From: Fennellomyces sp. T-0311
Lineage: Eukaryota > Mucoromycota > Mucoromycetes > Mucorales > Lichtheimiaceae
Length of the DNA: 64,000 nucleotides
Assembly: GCA_025266875.1 (NCBI GenBank)
Contig: JALLLT010000009.1
Span: 124,001-188,000 of the forward strand
Reading direction: 5' to 3'
Both the position numbers and the translations under genes were made by a program. Under the pieces are notes generated by a model, which ran no database searches, was not told where the DNA came from, and was given only the letters and a program-made list of their open reading frames with translations. Of this stretch, positions 34,606 to 46,752 are shown one piece after another (positions within the stretch are counted from its first letter, which is position 1; every line of letters starts with the position of its first letter).

Positions 34606-37573
34606 TGAGTACATGCCAAATAACAGCCCAGTAGGCAATGATAAGCAACACCAAGACTTTCTGGATGCTATTGCTCCTTACCTGGACACTAATGCCGCTA
34701 TTCCAAAGGATGCTTACTGTACGATGCCGGAAGCAGTTGTGCGGTTACCCACACCTCCAGGCAAAGTCGCTTACCGCTCGCCATACCAAGTTGCAGAAGC
34801 TTTGAAACCTGTTTTACACAAACAGATTAACGAATGGTTAGAAGCTGGTGTGATCGCTGAATCCCCCACTTACGCACTGTTCAATAGTGGTTTGACATGT
34901 GTTCCTAAACGCGATCCCTCTACTGGTGAACCCATTGCCTATAGGTGGTACATGGACGTGCGACACATTAATGCCATGTTAGACGACTACAACTTCCCTA
35001 TGCGGGACATACCTTCCATTTTCGCCTCGTTATCGGGTAACACAGTGTTTAGCGTTTGCGATGTAACCGCTGCTTTCAATACTATGCCTATTCTACCCGA
35101 GGATCAGTTCAAGCTCGGCATGATTGTTGATAAGACTTGTTACATCTGGAAGCGCGCCTGTTTTGGATTAAAAATCCTTCCGCAACAATGGAGTGCCTTG
35201 CTCACCAAGCTGACTTATGATCTTCCATTTGTGCAAACGTATCTTGACGATTGTATTGTGGCGTCGCCGGACCTGGAGACACATAAGAAGCACGTTAGCA
35301 TTCTGATCCAACGATTGACATCTGTGAACCTTACCTTAAACAGGAAGAAGTGTCATTTTGCCCAGAAGTGTGTTTACTTGTTAGGATACCAGATTTCGGC
35401 TTTGGGTATTGCTTTAGACCCTCGCAAAGTCTCCAACGTTTTTGATTGGCCCCGGCCTCAGACCGGCCGTGATGTGCAAAGCTTCTTAGGCTTATGCAAT
35501 TTCTTTTGCTCCTTTTTGCCTCGCGCTGCAGAGTTGATGCGGCCACTCGACCGGCTGCGAAACGCTCGTTCACTGGATGGTCTTTGGACTATGAAGCACA
35601 CGGAAGCTTTCGAACGGTTGAAAGAGGTACTTTCACGAGCTCCTGTTCTCAGCCATGTTGACACCCAGCATGATTTTCACCTTGCAACAGACGCTAGCAA
35701 CACTTCCATCCGGGGGGATGCTTTTCCAAGTCATTAACAATCAATATCGTTACATTGGTTTCGTGGCTCGAGCACTCACTTCTAGTGAATCCCGTTACGG
35801 AACGACAAAACGCGAATTGCTTTCAATCGTATATTGCCTACAGAAATGGCGTCAGTGGTTATGGGGTTCACGTAGACCATTCACGGTTTATACCGACCAT
35901 CGCGCGCTCACGTTTCTTCACACTCAACCCGTCGCCAACGCCATGATGGTTAACTGGCACGATGTGATAGGCGAATTTTCATTTAAGGTCGTGCACATTC
36001 CTGGCATTCAGAATTTGCTGCCTGATTACTTGAGTCGTTTGTTCTCGGAACCGTTGGACAGCGACAACAACAGGAAAACCCTGGCAACCAGGATGAAAAC
36101 TCTTTACCAGCAGACGCACAGTCACCTGTGTTACGCATGAGTCAAGTGACCAACACTGCTGACATGATTACACCACCAGAGGATGCACGTGCTGATCTAT
36201 TACAGGAGGCTCATCTCTTAGGTCACTTCGGTGCAGACGCTATCGTCAATGCCATTCATGATGACGGTCTTCACTGGACTAACATTCGCAAGGATGCACT
36301 TAATACAGTGGCCAAATGCCCCGATTGCCAACGCTTTAACATTGGGAAACACGGTTACCATCCTTTAAAACATGTGATTGCTAACAGACCTGGTGACCAC
36401 TGGGCTATTGACCTAGGTTCGTTTGACACTGTTTCTGACAGCGGGAATTCTTATCTACTTGTTATGCTGGACATTTTCACACGTTTCGTGGTTCTTCGAG
36501 CCATACCTGACAAATACGCTTCAACTATCGCGCGCACCTTGGTTGATGTTTTCTCTTTGCTGGGCTATCCTATGGTCCTTACGCATGATTGGGGTACGGA
36601 ATTCCACAATTCCTTATGCAAGCTTCTTGCTAAAGCCTCAGGATATGAACTACGGTTATCATCCAAATACCATCCACGTGGCAACGGTGCTGCCGAGAAG
36701 GCTGTGGGCATTGCAAAACAAACCATCATCAAACGCTTACAAGGCAAAGCTACGGAGTGGGATATGTTCGTCGGTAGCGCACAGCTTGCCATGAATTGTC
36801 GTCATACACGAATCCATAGTTCTCGTCCTTTCAGTGTGATGCTTGGTCGGAAACCTAATGGCTTTCAGGATTATACTGGTGTTCAGCTCGGTACGGCCTC
36901 TTCGTCTTTGCAGGATACCAAGGCTTTGATGCAACACATCACCAACTGGGAAAAAGTCGTTATTCCTGCTCTCAGTGCACGCATGAATGCCGTACGAGCT
37001 CTGGAAAAGAGTAAGTTTGACAGTCAGAACTGCATTATTAACGGCTTTCCTATCGGCAGTAAGGTCATGATCAAGAACATTGCACGAGCGGCTAAGACCG
37101 ATCCTCGTTATGTGGGCCCTTACACTGTCTACGGTCTTACCAAAGGAGGTAGTTATGTTCTTTCCGATACAACTGGTGAATTGCTCTCAAGAAACGTTCC
37201 ACCTTCGCATATGAAGTCCATCTCACCGGATACTACTGTACAGTCCGAAGACACATACGAGATTCTCGCAGTCGTGGATCACAAACTTGATGACAAGAAC
37301 CAATACCTATACCGGGTACGTTGGAAGGGATATGATGACCCTGAAGAGGACACTTGGGAACCGGCCGATCATTTCAATAGCTTGGATCTCATTCAACAAT
37401 ATTGGAGTCGACGTGCGACTGCTCCTAATTTCACTATCAAACGTCCACGTACTGAAGCTACCAGTACCCAATCGCGAGCAAGCAGCTCTTTCACGGCTCC
37501 TATCCACAGTCGTATAGAAACACGCTCGTCCAAGCGCAAACGTGTTGCCGCCAACACTGCCTCCAGTACTTAA
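34598..37573 (+). pseudogene. Element 2 Pol (RT-RNase H-IN-chromodomain), no protease
   Basis: RT with RLPTPPGKVAYRSPYQ, SVCDVTAAFNTMPI and YLDDCIVAS; RNase H with YTDHRALTFLHTQP; integrase with CPDCQRF zinc-binding end, AIDLGSFDTVSD, THDWGTEFHNS and RGNGAAEKAVG as DDE blocks; chromodomain YRVRWKGYDDPEEDTWEP; basic tail SSKRKR. RT starts almost directly after Gag, so the protease and Gag C-terminus seem deleted. The RNase H segment is in another frame: an extra C before the G6 run at about 35711 shifts it, and a second lesion near 36120 restores the RT frame for integrase. Confidence 0.88.
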
Positions 37574-37721
37574 CGCGTTTAGCATGACTTTTTTATCCCA
37601 TCATTTTTTTTCTCCCACTGGGTTTTTCTGGGTTTTCTAGTCATTTGACATGCTGTTTTGTCCACAAACGTAGGGATCTACACAATCTTTTCGCACGGTT
37701 GTCTTGTCTGGCGGGGGGTAA

Positions 37722-38091
37722 TGTCGTATCCTACACCTTCCCACAGAGAATGCCTTCTTGTTTCAGTCTCAGACACATCCATTCTATTCGTTCTTTCGAC
37801 GGCACCAACCGTACGTCATCCATTGGTCCAGTTTCTGCCAACATCTGTCCAAAACTACTTTGATCTAGATTAGAACATCAAAGGACTTATTAAGTTTACC
37901 CGAAACATGGATAAGTTACTTAACAGGACGCTCGTCCTATATCGCCGCCTAAACATGGATTCGGAACATCACCAAGAAGCGTTCATCCCGACCTCTTCAA
38001 CAATATAAATATCTGAGTAGTTTGTCATCAATAAAAACATCTTTAATTCGGTCTCGCACTTTCACGTCTGATCTTATTTGAGAATATCACA
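37722..38091 (+). repeat. Element 2 3' LTR (370 bp)
   Basis: Direct repeat of 33375-33744, starting TGTCGTATCC after a GGGGGGTAA tract. Confidence 0.93.
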
Positions 38092-38096
38092 TCAAT

Positions 38097-39372
38097 GCTT
38101 TGTCTCTTTTACAGAGACCCGACCTGACCTGTAAAGTCTTATGTACATAAGTGTGGTATAGATTGAGAAGTAGGTAGCAATGGATTTATAGATTATAAAA
38201 ATAGAATGTAATAGCACATAATAGTGGATGGTATTTAAAATTCTATTCAGAATAAAATAAACAATGTAACACAAGGATGTGCTACAATTGCATAACTAGT
38301 TTATACAAAATGGTATTCAAAACGTTTATTTTATTTTATTACTATGGGTTATTCACCCCTACCATTGCCAATTCCTCCCCTTTACTCTGCCATTGCCCAT
38401 TCACTCGTGGCTTAAGGTATACTTTCCATATCTAGCTGATCTTCATATCAGCGACACGAAAATTATGCAATCTGAAGATTACACGCAAGATCAGAGAATG
38501 TGCGGTATCGTTGGCTGGCAATGAGAGCTTCAATTCTTGGAATCCTGATTGAACCGATCGCATACCCCATTCACTTTTTCTATCTGAAAAGGTCAATGAT
38601 ACAGTAAAAAGAAAAGCAATCTTTGTTGAACACGGTCAAATGATAAAAAAGGAAAAAGAAGTCGATTTGGCTAAGACATCTAAAAGAAGAGTACACACAT
38701 TGGCGCGCTCACTCGATACCAGTCCAGTACTTTTCACTTCAATTGCTAATCTATCGTTCTTCACTTTAATTACAATATGCTGAAATACTTAAGCTACTGT
38801 CCTTATCAGTGTATCCACGGAAGCAAAAGGTATATAAGCCATACATTTGAACAGCGTAAATATTCAAGTACCATTCATCCATTCACTAGGCATTTTTAGA
38901 AGAATATGTAAGTAAAAAAGTTACAAGGAAACAAACAGATTGTTGAGTATATGTTTGTCTTTCTGTAACTTTCAAAAGTTACATATACTTGTAAGCGACA
39001 GCCAATCGGGCGTGTTGTATTTTTTGCTGTAAAAGGCATTGGCAACCATGCAGTAAACCTTAATCGTTGTGTAATGCACCGGCCGGTTAGAAGCTTTTTT
39101 GTAATAGGGTACACAGATGGGGGTACTGGGACGTTGCTTAGAGCATCCCCAGCAGTGTCCGCAAAAATAAATATTACAAAAAGTACAGACCGAAATTTTC
39201 CTAGCAGTGTCCGCACTCTTGTCCTTAAAAAAACGGAAGCGCAATTTTTGTGACGCGAATCTGTAAATATAGTCAAAATAGAGATCGGCGATCCAGGTCT
39301 GTAAAAAAGTTTTTACTGCTCTTTCTTCCTTATTATGTCGTCTTCTGAGAACACCTCTACTATTATTTCGAA
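38097..39372. other. AT-rich spacer, no gene
   Basis: No supportable gene in 1.3 kb. Contains a 13-bp direct repeat AGCAGTGTCCGCA at 39151-39163 and 39203-39215; the first copy is part of GAGCATCCCCAGCAG, which looks like a DNA-transposon terminus, but I found no partner. Confidence 0.35.
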
Positions 39373-39767
39373 GGGAGTCACCTCGCGCACAGAAAAAAAA
39401 GACCTCGCGCACAGAAAAAACCTTGGCACTTTAACATAAATCTGTGGTACCATAATGCTCATCCAATCAAATGTGTACATCCGAGATGCCTTTTCACGTA
39501 TGTCAAGCTGTTTCGTTGTAAATCACCGTACAACTTGTATTTAAAAAGTATTAAATACATTATATGACATTGAAGTTATTCATAATATCCGCTAATACCA
39601 TAGTTTAGCTTGCATACTTTAATATCTTTGTATAAAATCGAATGAGGCGCACAGAAAAGAGCGGAGTGGCATGTTTTCTGTGCGCGCGATGGAGGCTAAA
39701 AGTGGGAGTAGCACTTTTCTGTGCGCGAGAACATGGGTGAAAACGGAAGTACAAGGGTCGGGATATG
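39373..39767 (+). repeat. MULE left terminal inverted repeat
   Basis: Reverse complement of 52320-52759 with about 80-85% identity by eye. Contains about five copies of CGCGCACAGAAAA or its reverse complement, near 39383, 39404, 39650, 39673 and 39715. Confidence 0.85.
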
Positions 39768-40382
39768 AAATTCAACTAAATAAGAAAGAATGAGGGTCGA
39801 TGAAAGTTGCATTATGTTATGGTTTTATAGGGCAATTATTGATATATGCTAACCATGATGTTATTTACGCGTGTCATTGTTGTCCTGTGAGTAAATGCTA
39901 TAGTACTCCAGGACGAGTGTGGACTGAGCGGACTAAGACTTACTCTGTGTGCGAACTTTATGACAGTGCGGAGTGATGTACGAAATTCAGGAATGATTAG
40001 CATTAATCAACTTACCGTTATGCAGTATCAAACAAATTTTACAAGCACCATCATAAAATATGTACCTATAAATTGTACTATACATCAGTACTGTGCACAC
40101 TGTGTCTGTGCGCAAAAATACACAACAGCTCAAGGCACTTGTAAGTCAGCGGTTGGGGTAGCACAATGATTTCTTTATATGTACACTGCTTTTCTTGTGA
40201 TTATATCCTTCCGCTTTAACCTTTTCACCAAAAACTTAAAAGCTTCATTCACGCAAACCAGTGTAAACAAGCACTTTCTTCGTTAGTTTTTGTACCGCTT
40301 TAACTTGCTATCTTAACGCAGTTATATCCTACCTACACTGATCTGAAGTAGACGCTAATTTAACAGTATTATAGCAGCTATT

Positions 40383-43300
40383 ATGTCCCACGACCCGATT
40401 TATAACGAAACTGCCGATGATCACCATGCTTTGGCCAAAAAACTTAGGCAATATTGGCGCGGTAAAGGATACGTAGGGGTCGTAATTCAAAGCAGCGGAA
40501 CTAGTGCGAAAAGTGGCACCCATTTTTGTTACATGAAATGTTCCCAAGGTGGAGAGCCGAAGGCCGACAGTCAAAATCGTATTGAAAGCAATACCAAGAA
40601 AACGAGCGGTTCAGCTGCGGAACTAGGTTTTGATCCCCAAACGCACTTCAAGTGTGCTAACGGCGTTGTAAAGAAGAGACCCGAAAGGTCTACCATTCGC
40701 ATGGGCTGTCCGTATAAGGTGTACGCCTCGAAAACAAAAGGAGCTACCAAGTACAGCTTTAATCTCGAAAATGACAAAACCAACTTGGTGCATACGTGTC
40801 GTAACGAGGATGAGAGAGCAGATCTTCGGATTGATCCTAGTGCCGGAAAGGATGAAATGACTCACGAGGTTATCACACAAATTATTCAGCAATCATCAGT
40901 TGGAATGACGCCCTCCCAAATTCTTCGGCTCATGCGTATCAACAATCCTACGACGATGATAGATACCCGCCGTATCAGCAGAATCCTGGAGAAGGCGAGC
41001 GTCGAAAATAGCCGTGCCGACGAGTTCTCCAGTATCACAAGCAAGCTTCGTACGGGAAACTATTTGTACCGATACGAAATTACTGAGGAAGGAGTGTTGA
41101 ACAACCTGTTTGTCGCCCATAAGGACTCGATCAGCAAAGCCCGGCAATTCCCAGAGGTGGTAATTATTGATGCAACGTATAAGACAAGTCTGGCAAAGTT
41201 ACCACTTGTTCATATTGTCGGGGTCGACAACTTGGCATCCGACAAGAGCACCGACTCGCTGCGTACCTTCTTCATCGCATATGTCCTCATCAACAACGAA
41301 ACGAAGGATACGTATGCTTGGCTACTGAATTGCTTGAAGTCAAACATTTACAACACAGTTGACGGTGTATCACGCACGCCAGGATTGTTTGTTACGGACA
41401 ATGACCACGCCCTACGTAATACCCTCAAGGCCGTTTTTCCCTCAGTTCCTCATTCTCTCTGTGCCTGGCACATGCAGATGAATTTTGAAAGTAAACTGGA
41501 GAAAAACATCGATGAAAGCGCCAGAAAAAGATATGTGGCCGCAGTCCTGGAAATGCTGTACGGTCGAAGTCTGAATGATTTTATCAAGGCCAAAAAAAAT
41601 ATTACGCTGTCACTGCTGAAATGCCAAACAAAGACAGCTTGCAAAAATATCTTGGAAGGTAACATATACAACCATGAGTGAGTTTTACTTGATTTTTCTT
41701 ACTTATCACGGTACGTAATACATTAAGTTTACTATATTACCAAGAGAAATGGGCAGGTGCTTGGACTGCTAATCGTGTTAACCTCGGCGTCCGATCAACC
41801 CAGCGTGTCGAAGGAACACATGCCGCTATCAAGGAAATTATCCAAACGCCTGGAAAAATTAGCAAAATTATAGGCTGCATTCATACCTTTTTAGAAGAGG
41901 GGGTTAGTTATTTGGTGCTATACTTATGGTTATCTAAAATGCGTTCATAATTAATAGGAACTGAAGAGAGATAAGGAAGCGGCAAAAGAGCGCTACACAA
42001 GGATTTTGCAGAAAGATCCGACAAAAGCAACAATCGACCAAGACGCGACCGATATCCTGAAGCCTTTGGAACACGTTCTTGGTCATTTTGCTATCAGACG
42101 CATGCGGCAAGAGATTGACAAAGCAAGAGAAGCCGCTGTCGATGTAGATACTGGTGAATATACCGCTTGCCACTGCGCCATACGAAGCAACTACCGCCTT
42201 CCTTGCTATCACGACTTATTACGGAACAGTAATAGCACTGAAATAATTATTGATCCGTCTACGATTGATAACCGATGGTACCTTGACAGAAATCTCAAAT
42301 GTAGTATGTTTGATAATTGTCCATGTGGTTATTGCGATGAATACTCTGACTTTTTTAACAACACATATCAACATTTCATTATAGGACCTTTTCATTCCTT
42401 TTCCATCCCTCGTACAGCAGAGGCAGTTGATGATAAATTCCAAAAGATGCTGTCTTACATTGAAGCTGAATATGCTCGCTGTCCTGACGACCAACAAAAG
42501 CTGAATTTTATAGACTGCATTACAAAAGCAGTAACCACCTTCAAAGTCATCCCGATAAAGGACATATCAGTGGTACAGAGTGTGACACCAAGAGGACGAC
42601 CTTCAGCTACAATCGGATCCAGAATCCTATCACGGTTCGAACAACAAGCGCCATCACCAAGTACCACTTCTCCTGAATCATCAAGATTCAAAGTAACAAA
42701 AAGAAAGCGCAAGGATGATGAAGGTATGTAGTATCGATAGACGAACAGTACATATGAACATCGCATCTATCATCGCATTCTTTAAACTGACTCAAACTTT
42801 GTCAAATTCGATGAAAGAACCGGGCTCTACTGGCATTACTAGCAAAGGTAATTATGACTTTGGGCAAATCAGATATATAATCTGTAAAATTCAGATATCT
42901 AAATTTGTAAAATACTTAGATGAAAACGAAAAGGCTGAACTTATAAAGTCCAAATACGAGCGCGACCTTCGCGCCTCAAGACAGTCTGAAAGGAGGGACA
43001 ATGTCCAGAAGGAGGCAAAACGCCAATACCGTGAGAAGAAATACCAGAGGTATACCATTTTTCAGAAAAAAAGTGATCATCAATGGCTAATAGGTACACA
43101 AGTAATGAATCTTCGAAACGGGCAGACAAAAACGTCATCAGCCAAGCTAGTAGAAGTCAAGCATCTGGTAGCAAACGGAAGCAAGTGAACGATGCTGTGC
43201 CCATAGAAAAACTGGTACTATGCAAAAAACGCCAAAGAACACTTTCTCGGTATGTATACTGTCTTTGCATCTGCTCATTGTCTAATAAATATGATTTAAA

Positions 43301-44866
43301 TAGCAAGCAAACGATGCCTCCTGCTGAACTTCCTGTAGAGTACATTGCAAAAGATCAGGATGTCCTTGGCGATGGCTTCTGTGGATTTCGAGTAATTGCG
43401 TTCCATATTCTGGGAAACGAGGAGGAACATATGGCAATCAAGAAAAACATGCTCGACTATGTTGTAGCAAACCGTGATTACTGCCACGAGCATATCTGCG
43501 GAAAGAATGACGAAGTACTTGACGAATTAGTCAAGCGACTAGAATACGGAATCTCTCCCGAATCAGTTGAGATTGCGAAGACTTCCTTCACTCCAGAGAA
43601 GTACTGGTTTAATGGTATGACAGACATCCAAGTCGCGGCCAACACGTTCAAAACACCAATCGCCTGCTACTCGAGCCACTGCATTGAAAGTCATCCATCG
43701 TACCTTTATCTTCCACATTGCAAGATCACGGATCAAAAGCAACCGTTTGTCATGCATTACGTACACGACTATCACTGGCGCACTTTTGTTCTTAAAGGAG
43801 CATCAGAGGTTTTGTGGCCAAGCGTCTATAATATCAGAAAGCAAATGCATATATGGACGGACGTATTGCACTTAGTTGAAACTGATCAAGGGTATCGGAG
43901 TCACTGGGGTTATCTCCGTATAAAAGAGTCCCCCACCACTACTATACAATACGACTTGGTTGAAACTGACGACGAACAGGGTAAGTTGTTGTGATTAAAA
44001 TGGGCATAGTATATGTACTATGTAATAACATATGCATGTGCCGTGTATTCCTTAGGTACAAAACCAAATTCCAACGACGGCACCACCCAATGCACTGAAG
44101 CAACGGAACGCAATGACGAGGAAATTTTGCGAGAGGGGATTGAGAACGGCTACCCAGAAAGTCCTGACATCAAATCAATTGCTGGTCGGGTAAAGGAAAT
44201 GAAACAGGATATTGATCTGTTCATATACGGAAAGAAACGATCGCTATTTGCAGCTGAAAAAGATAAGTATACCTGGAATCCAGAGGTCAAAAGGCCATTT
44301 AAGGTAATTGTATCCGTGAGGTTAAGTTGTTCAATCGAATATCTACATACTGAGATATTCATCGACTTTAGCACCCCGCTGGTTACTATGGTTGCAAGGG
44401 TGCATCTATCATATATGAAACATTGCTTGACATGTACACCAGACCATCATTTCTCTTTCGTTCAACGCCGGGAGAAGTTTTTAGAGACGAAATACTTCAA
44501 CCAAGCTCCGAACGCAAAAACGAAAAGAAGCGCGTAGACAATCTTTACAAGTACTTCAATTCCGGCATTATGACTGCGGAGATCGGGCAACGCCTGATCA
44601 TACAGGATCTTAAAGCGAAGCAGAAATTTGTACCGAAATCCCAAAGGAAAACCTATGTTGAACTAGGATTAATGGCATATGACATTCAGATGTACGGAAA
44701 CGAATATGGTGACATTGTCACCAGAAACATCCCATGTAAGTATAATATATGCGGAATAAATGCTGATAGCACACCACCTAAATGATCAACAAACTATTTA
44801 GTGCCAGAAGAATTTCAATACATAGATGATCCGCTCGACGATGGCGTGCATAGCGATGACGAGTAG
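40383..44866 (+). CDS. MULE transposase, apparently fused by splicing to an OTU cysteine protease
   Basis: The first exon (40383 to about 41659) carries an N-terminal DNA-binding-like region (FAR1/WRKY-GCM1-like; RMGCPYKVYAS..HTCRNEDERA) and the MULE DDE core: VVIIDATYKT (D1), GLFVTDNDHALRNTLKAVFP (D2) and LCAWHMQMNF. After an intron, RSTQRVEGTHAAIKE supplies the third acid (about 41756-41903). The next exon (about 41959-42724) has a SWIM-like zinc finger CHCAIRSNYRLPCYH. It ends at a GTATGT donor. Further exons, basic and coiled (42920-43050, 43090-43250), lead to an OTU domain at about 43310-43800 with LGDGFCGFRVIAFHILGN (catalytic Cys) and YHWRTFVLKG (catalytic His). Later exons encode a charged C-terminal region ending DDGVHSDDE at 44866. 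Splicing into one protein is inferred from phase-compatible GT-AG sites; separate genes are possible. Confidence 0.72.
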
Positions 44867-45110
44867 CCGTGCTACTTTCTCTCTTATTTGCCTTTCACTC
44901 TGTCTTATTTCCTTTCTATTTCGCTTTTCTCTGTATATGGATACCTATCCAAATTCGTTACATTGCACTATGGTATCACCTTAGAAGAATACTTTATCCT
45001 ATTACTACATCGAATATCCACTTGCTTAACTCTGCTTACCTCTTTGATATCGTCATTTGATCCACTTTATTCACTTTTACCAAGTACCTTCATATCATTA
45101 CCATTACCCT

Positions 45111-45543
45111 TATGGCGAACCAACCACAGAAGTTAATTATGGATGATATTCCCATCGGATAACACATATCGGTTCAACATCATCACGAAGTGTACATACA
45201 TAGTAGTTTGTCCACACAGGTTAAGTATTACATGTTATTAACGAATAGAATGAACTCAACAGGACACGGAATTTATTCCAATATAGCAACGCAATCATTA
45301 CACTGCAGAGTGTATGTCAAACACGTCCTCAGTTCCGGATTATCAAAGAGAAGGAAACGATCCTATACGTCTTCCATCTATTCAGGCAATTTTGAAGACG
45401 AAACACTATCTAAGCTGCCATTGCTAATTCAACATACAAAAAGATATAAAAGCATAGAGCGTTGCATTCCTATAAGCATATCACAGAAACTTCATAGATA
45501 CTTTTTTAGTCTCTTTATTTCTTTGTGCTTTTGATCACCCTCA
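45111..45543 (+). repeat. Solo LTR, family A, copy 2 (433 bp)
   Basis: Aligns along its length with LTR-A1 once that copy's insertions are removed (shared block GATAACACATATCGGTTCAA). The start dinucleotide is TA instead of TG. The flanks ACCCT (45106-45110) and ACTCT (45544-45548) look like a mutated 5-bp duplication. It carries TATAAAAGCATAGAGCG as a promoter-like signal. Confidence 0.7.
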
Positions 45544-45548
45544 ACTCT

Positions 45549-46620
45549 TACCTTTACAATCTAAGACTTAAAGACCGGTAAAAAATTTGAAATCTAGCAG
45601 CAAGAGTAGATATGTACTATTTCGGAAACTTTAGTCACATGAAGATGGCAAACCATGATAAAAAGCTAGTTACATATATAAGAACAGCATTAGATCATTA
45701 ATTGGCACCTCGATACACTCATTGTGGTAATATGTATACGGGCCAAGTATTTTTATATTACCAGTCGCAGATAATTACCATCAAAAGTTAAAGAAATCTC
45801 AAAACAGATAGTGATCTATTATACGATACGATAACATCACATACATACGCATTGTTAATGTTAGTGCATGCTATTACTAGCGCAACATGTCAGTCTTGTA
45901 CATACTACTATTTTCTTGGTTTCTGTATTATTCTAGTAAAAGTAATCTTACGTGATAATGTAATACATATGGTGGAATGTCAATAAAAGTAAGTTTTGAG
46001 GAAAATGATACGAATAGCTAATAACATGTTGTGCCTCGCGAGAATTGTAATAATATATACTATTACGTACGGAATTATCGAACTTGTTTAAAAAACTGCT
46101 GTTGTGAATTTCAAAGGCCCTGTGGAAAGCAATATCCTTTAAAGAACCAGTGCTTTGAAACAACTTTTTGATAGTAGTACTGAGCTGACATTTAGAGTAG
46201 AAAATGTTAAGAGTTTATTATCTTATGGTAGAAAATTGATAGTACAGTATAAAAGCGACTCCCTTGGTGATTAAGCATAAGCCAAAAATGTATATAAGGT
46301 ATCCCATTCACTGACGAGTGTGTATAATTGAACAAAAAGAAGTCGAGCATATGGCATGCGCAAAAAAGCGATGTGCGATCTTACGTTTGTGTCTATAAAT
46401 AGAAGTATTCGCTTTCCTTATAGTTCAAAGTGGATTTATTATTTTGGGTGAGTATGGCACTCGAGGGCGACATCCTTTAGGCAATTCGCCGGCCATATTG
46501 AATTCGGATGATTGAGGTACAAAATATAAAGTATGGGTGACAATCAGGAAAACCCTGGAAGGGGAGAAAAACCTGATGGAGGTATGAGAGACGGAAGGAT
46601 ATAGATACTGGAATCACAAA
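45549..46620. other. AT-rich MULE interior, no gene
   Basis: About 1.1 kb with no supportable gene between the solo LTR and the LINE 3' end. I could not place the LINE 3' terminus; there is no clear poly(T) on this strand. Confidence 0.35.
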
Positions 46621-46752
46621 TAAATTCTAGACTACACGACAAATGAAATAAAGATATAAAGAAAATGTCCAGGACACCGTGTTGGATGGGAACAAGCTGG
46701 CTGCTGTTGCTGGGAGATGGTGGAAAGAAAATGTGGTGGGTGCAGTGAGAAA

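Larger units (their letters stand above)
33375..38091 (+). mobile_element. Ty3/gypsy chromodomain retrotransposon, element 2
   Basis: LTRs of 370 bp at 33375-33744 and 37722-38091, with a perfect 5-bp target duplication TCAAT (33370-33374 and 38092-38096). The LTRs differ at three or more sites (33380 region A/G, then T/C and G/T near 33627-33650). The interior has a Gag-like ORF, RT, RNase H, integrase and chromodomain but no protease. A purine tract (GGGGGG) precedes the 3' LTR. No tRNA-type or self-complementary primer site was apparent after the 5' LTR. It is defective (see its CDS entries). Confidence 0.93.

Noticed and set aside
39148..39215. GAGCATCCCCAGCAGTGTCC as a PIF/Harbinger- or hAT-like terminus
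   Set aside because: Only a short direct repeat of its inner part was found; no inverted partner or transposase.
38896..39412. Minus-strand ORFs of 126-146 aa left of the MULE
   Set aside because: They overlap each other in different frames, one runs into the TIR, and none has a recognisable motif.
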